Shown here: in pieces, positions 22,701-37,700 of the stretch
Layout of the letters: each line of letters starts with the position of its first letter
Numbering within the stretch: the first letter of the stretch is position 1
From: Pelecanus crispus
Lineage: Eukaryota; Chordata; Aves; Pelecaniformes; Pelecanidae
Length of the DNA: 64,000 bases
Assembly (NCBI RefSeq): GCF_030463565.1
Contig: NC_134643.1
Span: 46,104,221-46,168,220 of the forward strand
Direction of reading: 5' to 3'
Program-made: the position numbers and the translations under genes
The notes under the pieces: model-generated
The model's database searches: none
The model's input: the letters and a program-made list of their open reading frames with translations, nothing else
What the model was told of the DNA's origin: nothing

Positions 22701-25700
22701 ACAACTAGCTTCAGTGTTTTAAGAAAACAGGACACTTTAAAAGGGCCCACCTCCTTATCTAATTTTATTATTCTTTTATATATATTTATATGTTTATATA
22801 TTTATGTATAATATGTTATAGATATAAAATTATAGTTTTAGATATACAATTTTGTGTCATGTGCCATATATAAATATAATATATACACATATATACACAA
22901 AATATGTATGTAGATATGAAATCAATTTATACATACATATACATATAAAAATACATACTTGTTTTATTTTAATGAAGTAATACAACATTTTAGTGTAAAT
23001 TATCTTAAGTGGGCGCTCTCTGTAGAAATTTCCTCTGGAGAGCACTTGAAAAGTAGCCTTTGTTTTGCTTTTTGAGCTTGATGTTGGTATTAAGTCTCCT
23101 AAGTCTGTGTATCTGCATTCTCTGTAAGTGTGTTAAATGTTTTAGGACATAGCAGATTTGTGCAGCATGAGAAAGTTTTGCTAGTTGACATACATCCTTG
23201 CCTCCACATTTCTTCTTACAGCAGCAGTAAATGGAAGAACTGGTTTAAGTTCTCTGGGGAAATGTAGCAGAACTCATTCATAAGTTCATTATAATCTTGC
23301 TGGTGGCTGAGTCCTATCTAAATACTGTTTTTGAATTCTCTACAGTTTGTTCTTCTCCTTAATGAAAAGGCAATACAAGTGAAAGGCAGGATTTGAGATT
23401 ATTATCTTGTCTGTTGAAGCTGTCTAGTCTATTCTGTGGAATAAATTTAACTTGGTTTGCCTGTAACTATTGGACACCTGATAACAAAAGGATTCACAAA
23501 GAGATTTGCTGAAAATGGGAAAGACATGGGCTTGTGTATTTTGTGTCATAGATCTTGTAGGGTCTAGGAGAGACTTTGAGAAAAGGCCTACCAAACCACT
23601 GTGGAGCGTGGGTGATGACGTTTGGCTCACAGTCCTCAGTCACCGCTTGTCACTGTGTTCTCATTCGGCTAAGTGTAAGCTAAAAGTACTATATTGTGTC
23701 ATTTTGAAATGGACTTTGAGTGGTCTACATGTTTCATTGTAGATTAGTATGAGTGCAGTTCAGACATATGACCAAAGTTGATGAACCTCCTGGTGGGGAA
23801 AGAAGCCTTTTGCCTTCTTTCCTGAGTTCTTCTCACAATTTAAAATAGCCTGACAGTGTGTACCTGTGTGCAGACTGTCGTTTGGACTGTCCATGTCCAA
23901 TGAATGTTTAGTAGTCTGTCTGGCCAGTAGTGTAATGAGGATGTCTTTTTCAGAGAGGCTGCCTGTTCAAAATGTTTCTACAAGAGATCAGCACTTGAAG
24001 TGGTGGAATTCTTTCTGGCTTTTGGTAACAAAAGTGGAGTTTGTAGATGGATTCACTGGAAGTTACGTAGGATAACTGTGGGTCACAGGATGGGGAGATG
24101 CAGAGTTTTGTAGCAGATTGGATCATTTGTTCCAAGATCAAACTCATGTTAAGGATGAAAAAAATTACATAGGTGCTTGGTTGGAGATAATAAAGCTCCT
24201 TAGGGAGGGTGGGATAACTTGAGCTATGTACTTGGGAAGCCTGTTGTTTTCAAATTATCCCCATCCTTTTTACCTGTTGCACTGCTGTTCAGATCTAAGA
24301 GCTACAGTGATGCTGCGATTTTGAAGTTAAGCACCACTAAACTATAAGTAATTGAGAGAAATTTTGGAAGCTTGTGGACGTTTAGTACCCAACCTGTGGG
24401 AAACTTTTTTTTTTTGGCAGAACTGGAATAGAAGGATTGCAGGGCAACTTCAGCAATTCTTTATTGATGTAAATAATAGCAAGATCAGTTTGTGTTGGTA
24501 TTCTGTACTACTATACTGTCTTCACATGTGAAAAGTCTTGAGAATTACCGTTAAAATGAAGCTGTAAGTAGTGCAGTTGCATTTTAAGTGTGTTAATTAT
24601 ATGTTGTTACAGATGAAATCTTCCAAATGCAGAGAGGAGGAATTTGGCAAATTTAAGGCACAACAGTCTTCCAGAATGTACTGATTAGACTTTTTTCTTC
24701 ACTGATGCCTATTACAGGCCTTTAAATGAGGATTACAGTGTTGCACTGAAGCCAGTGAAATAGGGATGTAGGTGAAAGTTTTGTGTATGCCTTGGGAGAT
24801 TTTCTAATTCCAGTAGTGAGATGGCAGGAAAAGGTAGGAGAGACACAAATTCTGTTAGAAATATTACTGAATCTGTGTAGTATTAGGGAAATATAAAGAT
24901 GCCCAGAAGAAATAAGGAGCAATGGCTTCTGTTCATTTAAAAACAAATTTTCTGATTGTGTTGGAAAATACTACCATTTTCAAGTTAAGGCAAAGGTTCT
25001 TACGTAGGTGAAAACCCCTTCTGTTTACATCATTTGGTGTATTCTCTAGAATGCCTTATTTGCTAAAAAGAAATGTCAAGAATTTGAGAGTCATATTATT
25101 TGCAGTTGTTGATGCTTGACAGATCATGTACACAAAAGCAGTAGGATTCTGTGATTATTTTCAATAACAGCGTACAGTTAACATGTTGAATTCAGTGCTG
25201 TAGTAAATAATTTCTGAGTGTAGTAATGTGATATGATTAATTAAACCACCCCTCCCCAAGCCTGTGACAGCACTGAATGTTACAAAAATATGGATGAGAA
25301 AGAAGGGCTTCAGGCTATCAACAATGGGCTAGCATGTAATTTCTTCTGTAGGAAGGTTTTTTTCGTAATTACCCACCCTAAAAGCATCTTCCAAAATAGC
25401 TGTATTAGCCATTGTCAGTTTGAATTTATGTGTGTATCTGTCTTGCTCTGCTTATATCTCCTGTATATGACTGAGGAATCACCCAGATTGTTTTGTTTCT
25501 AGTAGTGTTTCTCATTCTTCATGCTTTGCTCCATCTTTTCTCTGCCTTCTGCCTTGAAAAATGACCAACTCCTTCTTAGCTAGAAACAGTGACTTTCATT
25601 TAAAGATATTTTTTCTCAGAGTTGCTTTAGAATCAAAACTAGAATACAGACAGAAAATCCCACTGAGTCTGACAACCCAACTTTTTATCCTCTTTGTCTG

Positions 25701-28700
25701 GTAAAGCAACATTATCTTGATAAAACTATGTATTAGACTTCTTTAATGCTGGTTTTCCTTACCTTATTTAAATCTCAAATGGCATTCTTCAGTGCATGTC
25801 CTAGAAAGATTTAACTGCGATGTCACTGGGGTAGCTCTTCAAAAATATCAATATTAGTATTCTTTAAAGATTGAGACTAATCAGGAATTTACGAAGAGTG
25901 GTGTCTTGGGTTTTTCACATTCCACACAAAAGACTTCCAAATGACACTGTAAAAGTCTGAAGAAGCAGCTGGAACTTGATCTTGCCTGACTGAAGATAGT
26001 TATACTGCAGCATGTCAACATCAGCTTTGCCTACAGTAACATATCATTTGGTGCAGTTTGGGCAGATGAGTGAAGCAAAGCCATGCTGAATTAACTGCTG
26101 AGGCTCCTGCCATTTCCACTATATGTGGTTTGTGAGTTTTACTTTGGACTAGGTTTAGTTTCATCCTTTGAACCGAATGTCCTATGGCTTACTTCAAAGC
26201 CATCTGAACATAGCTATCCCCCAAATCTTTGCTTCCTTGACTTGTGAATTCCTTTAGGAATTGCCATGCTCACCCTTCCTCTGTCTCACTGCTGCTTGAT
26301 TTCTCTCCCCACTCTGAGTGGATGTTGTCCAAATAATGGCCTTTTAGGGGAACACAGATGCTGTAGGAGTTGTGCAGAATACTGTGGGCTATCCTTCAGA
26401 AGTACCAGAAATTCCTTCTGAGGCCAAATGGTTGTCTGGAACCCCGCGCTTCTGCGGAGTGAATGCCATGGCATCACTTCTGATAAAACGTTAAATCCAT
26501 GCCAAGCTGATAAGTATTACAGAATCCCCATCTCATCCCAGTCACTCCTTGGAGGCACACAGTCCACAGCCGATCTCCCAAACCAGGAGGGAAAATGGCC
26601 CTTTCCAAAAATCCCCAGCTTCCTCTCAATCCAAAGAACTTCTTGGCATCTGAAAGAAGGAAGGAGAGATTACTGCAACTAACCGATTCCAAGCAGCTGT
26701 CTGGCTGTATGAGAAAGAAATATAAAGCATCCTGATTTATATTTTTTCTTGTTATTTGTGGAAGAGTGTATCAGCACCACTACCACCACTGAGTAGGTCC
26801 TTTATACACTGCATTTGAGAAAGTGCGGCTGGGGTTTTGTGCAGGAGCCTAGGGGACAGTGTTATCAAGGCATGCCACATCCACAGCTTATGCAGTTGCC
26901 AGGACTGTTCCTGGCACACAGGCAGAGCTGGGGCAGGGCAAGTGGTCTCTGACAGAGCTTGTTGCCCCACAGAAATTCTCTCACAGCTCACGGCCCCTGG
27001 GGAATCATCGCTCAAGGTGTAGCAACTCTCACAGTCAATCCAGAGACTTAGACCACCTTTCCACAGCTCTGCGATCGGTGCCCCAATTCTACCAGAACCC
27101 TCCTAAACACAGGCTCACACTCAATACATGTGCAGGAAAGGAGTACGCACGCTTACTCAGCCAAGCATCCGGAACACCGGTTTACAGTTCCCATTGGCTG
27201 CCATGGCAGAGAGTGGGCCCAGGGGATGTTCCTGCTTGTTGTTTCACAGGGGTCCTCTGGAGGTTGCAGGCATGTAGATGTGTGCAGCACCATTGCCACG
27301 CTTTTCCACAGACTGTGTCCTGGGACTGCTGATCCTGGGACCAAGAGTACGGATGTCCTTGGACATCTGTTGATGTCCCTGAATGTCTGTGAATAAGCAG
27401 TGGGCTTGGTGGAGTGCTCTCCCCTCCCCAACAATCTGTTTAAGGTCTCTGTGGTAGGGGCACACGCACTGTGCCACCTCTGAAGCATGGCTGTCCCACC
27501 TCTTCAAGAAGATGGTCTTGATGAAATGAATGCAGCACCACTTGCCAGTCCTCTCCCTTGGCAGCAGGCTTGACATTAGCGACAGGGTGGTGCATCTGCT
27601 GCAGAAGCTTTTGCAGCAGTAGGAAAAGGAAGAAACAAAAATGAAGAAGAGTAATAGAAGAATGAAGAGGCTGATCAAGGGGCAGGGGAAAGCAGCAAGG
27701 AGTACGTTCCTTAGTAGTCTTGGAAAAATGACACAGTGGAGAAGCTGAAGTGCGTAAGGTGACTTGCTGCCTTTGGTTTAGGGAATGCGTATGTGTCATG
27801 GTTCTTTTTACACCATGAGATGCACTTCAGGATGTTTCAGGAGCTCTTTGTATTTGAAGAAACCTTTTGTGTTTAGCTTGCCTTGAAGGACTTGACAGTG
27901 GTGAGACCCAGTCATTGTTCAACCCAGGAAGGTTTGAAATTCCTCTTTTGAGTATTTGGAGTGGTATTTCTGTTTTAGTATCTTCTAAGAAGAATTCTTT
28001 TGGCATGGACCAAAACTGCTTTTTTGTAATTACTGGGGACAGCCAGGTGATTTACTTCAGAACTGCAGCACTTCTCCAAACCTGAACTGCTAATACAGAT
28101 GTAGTATTTGTTTGGTGGCGGGGTAAAAATAAAACCATAGTCACTGGGGGCTTGCATTTGATAGAAGTGTAATTTAAGCCCAGATCTTCAAAGCTGAAAG
28201 CTTACTTGAGTTTCTTATTATATCACTTGGTCTCAAGTGATTTTATTAAAATCACTTGAGTGTCAAATACATTAAAGTGATAGAGCAATCTTAAACTTGA
28301 AGAAAAGCGGAGAAATAGCATGCTGGTAGGAAAATAGCAACTGTAAAATCTTGAGTGATAAAGTATGCTGTCTTAATGTAAACCATAAATGACAACACCC
28401 TGTAACAAAGTGGAAGGTTTCATGGCTTTTAACAGTTTAATGAAATGTCACTACTTCCCCTCCCCGTTTCTAGGAGTGATTGCTTGGATGTTTCAGGGTC
28501 TCCACATCAACTTTAATGGCAATGTAAACCTGCTTTATGATGTTCCCTAGTCTTTCAAATAGGTGCAGATAGAGACAGTGTTCTATTATATATTACATAG
28601 TCCAAGTGCTCCCTGGCTGTCAGAAGGATGAGGGAAAGGGCACAAGGAAAATCACAGATAACCATGTATTGTATTGGGTTGTTGTCTTCGGTGACATTAA

Positions 28701-31700
28701 ACTCTCTAGGGTGGGGAGGTTAAGTGCAGGCAAGTGATTACTGGGTTTCTGTGGAAGACATGTGGTTCCTGTCTGCAGCATACTACATATATTCTGCTTT
28801 AAGTTCAACTTACCAATGATGATAGGTTTCAATAAAAATGACCTAAGTACATGCAGATCTCTTCACTGTCTCCCTCCTACAGCCAGGTACCAAGTACCAA
28901 AGTTATATAGCTTGTATACAGGCACTGGGTGTCTTCTATTACAAAATTACTAATTATGATCTTTAAATGATGCCTTTTTCCTTTAGCAGGCAAACATTGC
29001 CTGTTTCATCATCATTAATAATTATCAAATAATAATAATAATGAATAATAATGGTCATCCATTGTGTTTAACTACTTATTGCCTACTATCCACACTTACA
29101 CTGAATATAAAATTACTCATTAAATATTGTTTCCATTGCTTCTGGCCTTTTTGTCAACGCTTTGCTTGAGAGTCTCACAAGCAGCAAAGATAAGGATTAG
29201 TTTTCTCAATTCTTTGAGATAAGGTGGTATTAGCTCTGTGTTACAATGAGTTTGCAGATTTTAATGTTTTCACAGTAGGAAGTATAGAAAAGGAATTTAC
29301 CTTTGGAAATAGAATTGTTACCCTTGCTGACATTTACATTCACCAATTCTATCTAGAAAGGACTGTAAATGCTGGTGGTATGGCAATAAATTCTACTTTG
29401 TACATGTCCAGGCCTTGTTGATTTTTGTTGGGTTTTGATAGCGTATGTCAGTTTCATAGAGTATTGATAGGTATTAATAGATCTAGAATTAAAGATAATT
29501 TCTTATGATAATCAGTAACATTTGATATAAGAGGTCTGTTACAAATAAATCATATACATACCCTAGTCTGTGTGAGTTTTCAGCTTGGTATGGTGATGAC
29601 TTTGCCTTACAAACATATTGTCTCTTGCGGCTGAAAATAACAGCGGGGATTTATGTGATGTTTATAAAAAATGGAAGCTATTCTGTTATCTTCTGATGCA
29701 AGCATGCCTGCTTGGGACTTCTATATCTCCATTTTCTTAAATCCTCAGGCAGAAGTGTAGAAATATGCCTAGTTTGATTGTGGATGAGCTGTGTGTTTAA
29801 TGGAAACACAGGTCAGATGCCTCTGGAGCTTCTACATGTTCCTGTCTCAGGTTGCTGAAAGTTTGAACCTGTGTTCCTACTGAAGAGAGAAGCAGTGAGT
29901 AATGCTATATTATCCTCTTCAGTACATGTATCAGGTAGGCTTCTAGGATTGGATGTAATTGCCCCAAGTTTTTTTGAATATGACTGTAAAAGAAAGAGCC
30001 TAATGCCTACAAATCTTGGAAAGTAACAGTGGTACTAGAATTTAAAATAATAAACTGAAATAAGGTAACTCTTTAAATGGAGAAAACTCGAATTTGATGA
30101 ATAATATAAGTGAAAGTAAAACATTTCAAAGAAAATCTACCCTCCTGAGTAGCTCATCCTTGAAAAAGAGAGTACTTCCCTCCTGTCCTGCTTGCACAAT
30201 GTGCATTATTGGCCTAAGCTGCTCCCATTGCTTGCATTATTTGCTGGATCACTGAAAACATCTCTTCATGCTTCAGAAGCTTGGGTATTTTCTATTCTAT
30301 AGGCAACATCCTCCTGCTGCTCTCACGAGTTTGTCTCCCCTTTCCTTTCTCTTCAGACTGGTAGTGCCTGAAGGAAAGAGTCTTTCATGAGACTAAATTT
30401 TACTTGAAACCTTATCTATGTGATATAATAAATAAATAAGGGATAATGCTGTATAGGTAAGATGTGAGGAATTCATAAATTACTAGATTTGTATTACACT
30501 GATAGTGAAAGAAATTAGAATGTTTAAAACTCTTACGTTTATTGTAGTATTGTCTAGTGAATGGCAACCTCTTAAAGAAGAGTTTTACTTCTCTAGGGAA
30601 GAAGAGCTTCCCTGTAAGACAGAGCAACTCCTTTGTTCTGAACTTAGATTTATATGTCTTCAGGTATCCCAAGAACTTCCTAGAGAATTTAACTTTTTAG
30701 TCTTATCCCTAAATTAAAACCGTTGCAAGCAAAACTGCTCTTGTTACATCTGACTGATGTGTAACCATGCTTATGGAGTATTCCAGTTTACAGCTTCCTG
30801 GGTTCTACTTCCATCCTGTTTCCTACTAGCTTATTAGTCTACTTTGTTTCTTCTTAGCCTACAGTTTTTCCTGTTAACCTATTAGCCTATGTTTTGCACA
30901 CAGTTACATGCAGTTTTACCTCTGTTACTTATACACCTCTACGCACTGATGTCTAATTGAAAAATTTAAAGGCAGTGAGCAGGTTTCGATAATGAGTGTT
31001 ACACAACTGTCAGCCTCTGGAATTCGAGAAACTTCTGACAGCTGAGTTCATTCAATTGCTCTTGGGGAATTAGTAATTTGCTTTTCCTTCAGAAGATGCC
31101 ACATTTCCATGCCACAAGAAGCAGGTCAGGACATGTGCACGGTGCTTGTCGCAGGCTCTCATGCTTACTCTTAACAGAACTTAATATGTGGTAACTTGTC
31201 TGCTCTGGTGTACTAATGAAATATTCAATACTACTTTTGTGACAGAATACTATCACTGGCAAGGTAATAAATATTTTCTCATGGTGATACAGATGGCTGA
31301 CATGGCTACTGATCTATCACATTTCTTGAGTTCCAGTCCTTTGCTGGCATGCACAGTCTGTCTGCAGGCTTCTGCATCCCAAAAATGAAAATCTGAAAGT
31401 GAGAGGAAAAATGATTTCTTAAGTCTAAATGTATTTCTCTGAATTTGTGTTTACATTTGGTTCAGGGGATAAGATTTATTGTCTTGAGTTCTGAGAAGTT
31501 GGCAACACTGTAGTAGAGAAAATATTACTACATGCTGATTTGTGTTTTGAACTTAGCTAGTTAGGACAGAAATTGCATTACAACATGCCCTGTTTACATC
31601 CATTCTTAAAAGCTAATATTGAGAAATATAAGCAGTTATCTGGATAAAAGAAAGAAAAGTTAGACTGTCATTTAAAATTTTGCAAAACATTGTTATTGAT

Positions 31701-34700
31701 TTTTTGCTCTAATCTAAAATAATTAGCTTCAGTCCAGTCTCATTTTACAAAAAAAAGAGATGTATTACAGTGTTTGTTGCAAAAAGGAAATTGCCCTCAA
31801 TTTATTGAATCTGGATTGCATTGTTCATCTACTTTCTGTATCATACTGGCTTGCGTCCTTAATGTCCTGCATCTATTGACTGTATGAAAAACTTTTAATA
31901 TGTTGTGAATGTTTTGTCAATACAGGTCTCCAAGTTAGCTGATGTCATGGTCAGACATGGTGTGAAGAAAGGAGATCGTGTGGTCATCTACATGCCCATG
32001 ATTCCACAGACAGTGTACTGTATGCTGGCTTGTGCAAGAATAGGAGCCATCCATAGCCTGATTTTTGGTGGATTTGCATCTAAAGAGCTTTCTGTTCGCA
32101 TTGATCATGCAAAGGTAATACGTATTTGGAACAACAAACACCATTGCATTAGCTATTCAGATAAATCAATGTCAAAACCCCTTTTTTTCCAGAAAGGGCA
32201 ACATTTCTCTTTCTGTGGCACGCAGTCTCAATTTGTTTATAATACCTAACATTGAAATGAGAACAAAGTACTACATCTGTGCTGACGGTGATACTTTTAT
32301 AGCAGACATTGAGATACAAATTTTGACCTCTCTTAAAAAAGCATGTGTTTAACATGCTGCTGTCTTTTTAGAGCATACTTTCTTCTGCCATTTGTCAATC
32401 TTTGTCTACAAAGTATCACCTTAAAATTGGCTTTTCACCCAGCATTTTGCTCAAGTGTATGAGGAAAATGCTGCCAACCATAAATGACTTCATTGGTTTA
32501 CTTGATGTTTATACATACTAGGTAGTACGTTTTTCAGCTATATAGCTACTTCATCTAATTTGTATATGAATCAAGGCAACTAGGGAACCAGTTGTCGTAA
32601 GTAAGTGACTCTGCAGAGAACATAGTTAATAGAGGTGAATGCTTTAAAGGCTTCCATGTTTGGCACAAGTTGAACTTGTTCATGAAGCATTCATTATGTA
32701 AGTCTTTGTAAGTGAAAATGGAAATAGTACTTTAATAACCTACTTAGTAGCTTATATGTGTATATTAGTAGCTTGTGTATGCATTAGTTTCAAACCAGCT
32801 AACGATGTTTATACTGGAAGTTTCTGTTCTTGTTTTCTACCAGTGAACAAGACAAAAGCCTTTGTCATCTTGATCAGTCACCTGGATCATTCAGACCATC
32901 TGTGGTAGCCATCTATCACTGAATCATGTTGGTTAGGCATATAATCCAAAACATTATGCAGGGTAAAGGTCACAGGATTTCTGGAACTTTTACTTTTTGT
33001 ATACAGAAGTGTACAGGTTTTTGTGTACAGAAGTGCTTTTCAGATCCCAAAAGCCTGAATTTTACAGGTATTTGTAAATAGGAAGTTTAATGCATTCCCC
33101 CTCCTCCCTCTTGACGTTTTAACAAAGCAGAAGTTAATAAAACAGCTGAAATGGTTTGTTGGAATTGTGAAAAAGAGCTGGGAGAAGACTAACGACAGCT
33201 CCATAGTTTTCCCTGTCTGTCTTCCCGCTCCCTCACTATTTCAATGAGCTGTAAAAATTAATTTTAACTCATAGAAGTTTTTGATTAGGGAAAAATAATG
33301 TAGAAGAAAAAATGATAGGCTTTTAAAATAGAAGTTGCTACAATATGAATCATCTAGCGTGTGTACTTTTACAGTATTTTGCAAATATTAACTAATTAAT
33401 CCCAATGGACTTTCTCTGAGGAACAAAGGGAGACAGCACAGACGTAATCCTTTCTTCATGCATTAAAAAGAAAACAGAGAAAGTTTAAGTGATTTACCCA
33501 AGGTCATACAGCAAGTCTTTTGCAAGGTTAGCTATAGAATTACTAGCTGCACGCCATGGATTAAATCCTAATTTACATTGCCTTTTCCTTTTTTCTTTAA
33601 AAGGCACATCTAAATATTTTGGATGATTTTTGGTCTGTCTGATGTGTAATGAAGGTGTAAGTAGAGAGGAGAGGCATATCCTCAATCTAAATTTAAAAAA
33701 ATGCCCCAATTTTGCAATACTGTAAAGCTTTCTTGATAAGGGAATTGCACACTACTGAGATTATCTTTAAGATATGTATATAAGTAGCTGTGATAGATGG
33801 TATTCTGCTGAACTCAGAAGTTAATTGAAGCAGTCTCAAAAACCCCTAACCTTTCTATTAGGCTTTTATGTGAATTGGTTTAGATGCTGCAGTACAGGAC
33901 CTAATGTTGGTAAGATTCATTAGAAGGAGTTAAAGATGTGGAATGGAAAGCAGGCTGTGAGATGCTCTTGTGGAAGAAAGGTCAAACTTCACATTTTATT
34001 GGAAGATCTAAGTGAAAGAAATAACAAGCACTTTCTAGTGACTATGAAAAGGTACATATACTTTACCAGCTTACCTTATCTTATCTTGAATTTTAAATAG
34101 GTCTGGGAATTCTGCAAAGTCCTGCAGTGGATAATTTTTACTCTTGTCAGGTATTGGCAGTTACAGACATTCTGCAGTGGATTGTGATGAAGTGATACAG
34201 AGTGTGAGAACAGGCATTTCTTGTCATCTTTCTTTTCACCTGAATCTGGGAATATATAGTTTGGAATATTGAAACAATAGATACTTCTGAAGGACATTAA
34301 CTATATTTTGAGAAATTAACATGACATCTGTTTAAGCACTTTATCTTTGCAAGCTAGGAAAACTGAGGATACTTAAGAACAATATGCTTATATGCCTATT
34401 TGATAGGGTAGTTGCTATACCTTCAACAACCAAATTTTCTCATGTTTTTTGAATCACAATAATTACATAGCAATTCCAGAGGGCTTTTTAGATTTTAAGT
34501 CCAAACCCTGCAAAATAAAATGTAAATAATGGAGTTTTTCAGATGTGATTTTTGAAAATGCTTCACTAAAGCAGTATTATGATTTGCAAGTGAACAACAG
34601 TTCTTTGAAATACGAAAGATACGAGATGCCCGAGTTATTCAAAACTATCTGTTACTACCTTCCATTCCAGAAATACTGCATTCCTCACTTATGTACAGTT

Positions 34701-37700
34701 GACACATTTGGAGATTTTAATAAGGTTTCCTTGAAAAAATGAGCTAATATTTTGTAACTGAATAAGACGTTGTTCTTGTGCACAGGTGTGGCTATGAATG
34801 GTTACCCCTACTCATCATAAGGTGGTCCAACCTTTGGAGTGATTAGGCAGCAAGCTCAGCTGCTGATACATAAGATGTACAGTTGCCTTGTAATAGTTGC
34901 AGTCCTGTCTTGTCTTCTCTTTGAAGCACTCTTTATTTTTGGAATATGTATTGTAGATTAGAAGGTAGTGTCTTGCTTTTTATTTTTAACTACTTGTATG
35001 GTATGATTCAGGTCTCTTTCTTTAGAGCATTGTATAATATCTGGCAGAACTAAATGTGCATGGCAATCTGACATGGATCATCTAACCACAAAGCCAGAGT
35101 GGTGCCAGCAGGTGCAGCAGAAATATATAATGACTGCATAAGGACTGGATTTCTTTAAAATGCGTGTCACTTTTTTTAAGGAGGAGGGAGGCACAACAAA
35201 AGTGCAGTAAGTTTGAGCACAGGCTTGTGATCAGATGAGTGGTGGTGGCACAAAGAGAAAAGACCTTTGTGTGTTGAAGAGTGAGGGCCTGAGTGCTGGA
35301 TCTCTCTGTAAACCTTTTCATGATACTCCTGACATTTTGTGCCCCAAAGGTAGTCGGTTTTCAGTTTGGGCTTTTTGCAGCTTTATTAGTTGGCTCAATA
35401 AAAATTATGTATTGGTTATTCTAAACTTTGCCTTGTATGCTGTTAGAGACTATAGAAGAATTTGAAGGAGGTGTCTTTACAACAGAATAAAATTATTGGT
35501 CTGGTATCAGGCCTTGCTTTATCTCATTTCTACTTCTTCATATTGGTTTTTTTTTTTTTCCTACAGCTCACTATCACTGGCATTCCTTCACCAGCAAACC
35601 TTTGCACTTTCCTGGTTTTCCTTCAAGCTAGTTATATTTCTATCTAATCTTACTGTGCAGGACTACATGGAGCCACAGAAGAGGTGGGAAATGGGTATAT
35701 AAAAGCAATATGGGAACAGAGATGCAGGGAAAGTAATGTCAGTAGGCAGGGAGGTAAACCACTAGAAAACAGCAGTTAAAGCTGGTAATGGAGCTTTGAT
35801 TTGCACAGAGTGATCCATAATGCTTCCAAGTAGTAACCCTCACTTGGGAAATATGTCACCTTAGCCAATTTAGTATTGGTTATTTTTAGACTTCCTTACT
35901 GCATACAAAGTAGTTGATGAGCAGAGGCAGCACTATTTAGAAATGACTGTAAACCTGGCATTGACAACAGTCTTTCATCTTAACAATTGCATAGAACTGT
36001 GTTAATATCTCACATTAATTACAGTCTAATTTCAGGGTAGCCTCCAGATGAATTTTCAGTTTAACTGCATCATATTGTGTCATCTTTTATTAAAATCAGT
36101 GCATCCCAAAAGAGAAAGATGACAAATGCTGAAATTTTAAAGCTCATCTGAAATCTTTATTTTGAATACAAACTAATTAGCAGACTTCCCTGAATGGCAG
36201 ATTTGGGCAGGAAACATTTTATTATTGCAGAAGAAAACAGTTTAATCTGTGCTTTCTGTGCTGAGTTTAATGCAGCCTTAACTGTGGCATTGTGGTTTGT
36301 GCCTACTTAATGTAATTTCTGCTAATGCATACAATTAGTAAACTAGTTTGATCAAACTGAGGGGCATAAGATAAATATACCTGTAAAACTCCAAAATCAA
36401 GGAGATTGAAGACTCGTTCTTCTCCAATTAAAATGTGTTCTGACACATAGTTTCTTTGGTGCTTCCTTTTATTTCCTGAAATACAAGAAATAAAAATACT
36501 GATCTTGGGACCTAAGTGAAAATAGTTTGTATGCAGATTTCTTGACTTAGGAAATCTTACCTAAAACCTGAGGTTAATTTAATGACAAAGATGCTAAATC
36601 CACATTTGGAAATAGAAATTATTCTTAAAAAAACCCCATAACTACAGAAATCTGATTTTTAGTGGTTTTGCATCCTGAATCCTGCAGCCATCACTTGAAA
36701 GACTCTAGCTTTACTTCCCTTGTGTGCCTTATGACTTCTCTTCCTGTGTTCCTAGTTTCCTGTCATTTCGTTTGCCTTATTTTTCCTCTTTCCCCTATTT
36801 TCCCTCCCATTCCATTTAATTGCAGGCTGGAAAAGAGCCAGCAAAGTGCTATAGCTAGTTTTGAAATATGTCATTGCATGCAGGCAGATAACTAGAAGGC
36901 AGGCTAACCAGGACAAATAATTGTTGTCATCGCTGTACCACTTTTCCTTAATGGAGGGGCTAAGATGGAGATGGGTTTTTCTCTCTGTTCATTAATTTTT
37001 GTGCAACTTACAGGAACTTAATGCTGTTGATTTCTTACTCAAATTTGGTTGAAAATGGTGAAGAGTGTCAGAAGTTGTTGGTGTGCTCCTGAACAAAAAC
37101 CAGACACATGAACAGCAAGATCACACAAGCTTGATTTCCTTAGAAAACTCATCTAAACCCCTGTTTCTAATTATGTGAAGATAGATTTCATATAGTGAGT
37201 GTCATTAATCAAAGAATTTCATGGAAAACATGTTATTAGGTTACATATATAAAATACATTGCAAATGTATATATTAACAATCTAACTTCTTTATTTTAGC
37301 CCAAACTTATTGTAACAGCAAGTTTTGGAGTAGAACCGAAAAGGAAAGTGGAATACATATCCCTCCTAGAAGGAGCACTGGCAAGGGTACAGAGCAAACC
37401 TGATAAAGTTCTCATTTACAAGCGACCTAATTTGGTGGGTGTACAGCTGTTGTGCCTTTATGTTAATCTGTATGTAATGCACGTGCCTTTTCTCTTTTAC
37501 AAGTAAAATTTTTGGTGTATCTGTTTGTAGTTTGTTTTTTAATTTTATGGGGGAACTTTATATTCATAAGGTTTAAATAGTAAATAGAACTAATGCAGCA
37601 GAGAGATTACTGTACAGAAATTGAATAGTACCATACAGAAAATTCAACAGTTCATGTTTTTTGACCCACTTCTATTTATTCCATCTGTTTTTCTTTTGAC

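Larger units (their letters stand above)
21565..31925 (+). other. ACSS3: ACSS3 intron 2 (10,361 bp)
   Basis: GT-AG intron, phase 0. Contents: a TA-rich tract at about 22770-22950, one arm of an unidentified inverted duplication (26929-27613), a palindrome at 28232-28260 and a short TAA-type repeat near 29028-29053. Stretches 21990-22380 and 26280-26930 are more GC-rich than their surroundings but show no recognisable family. Nothing was recognised in 22960-26280 or 29060-31925. Confidence 0.9.

Noticed and set aside
22770-22950. TA-rich tract as a matrix attachment region or replication origin
   Set aside because: Only AT-richness supports this, which is not specific.
31905-32249. A separate 114-codon protein overlapping exon 3
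   Set aside because: It is exon 3 with read-through into both introns.
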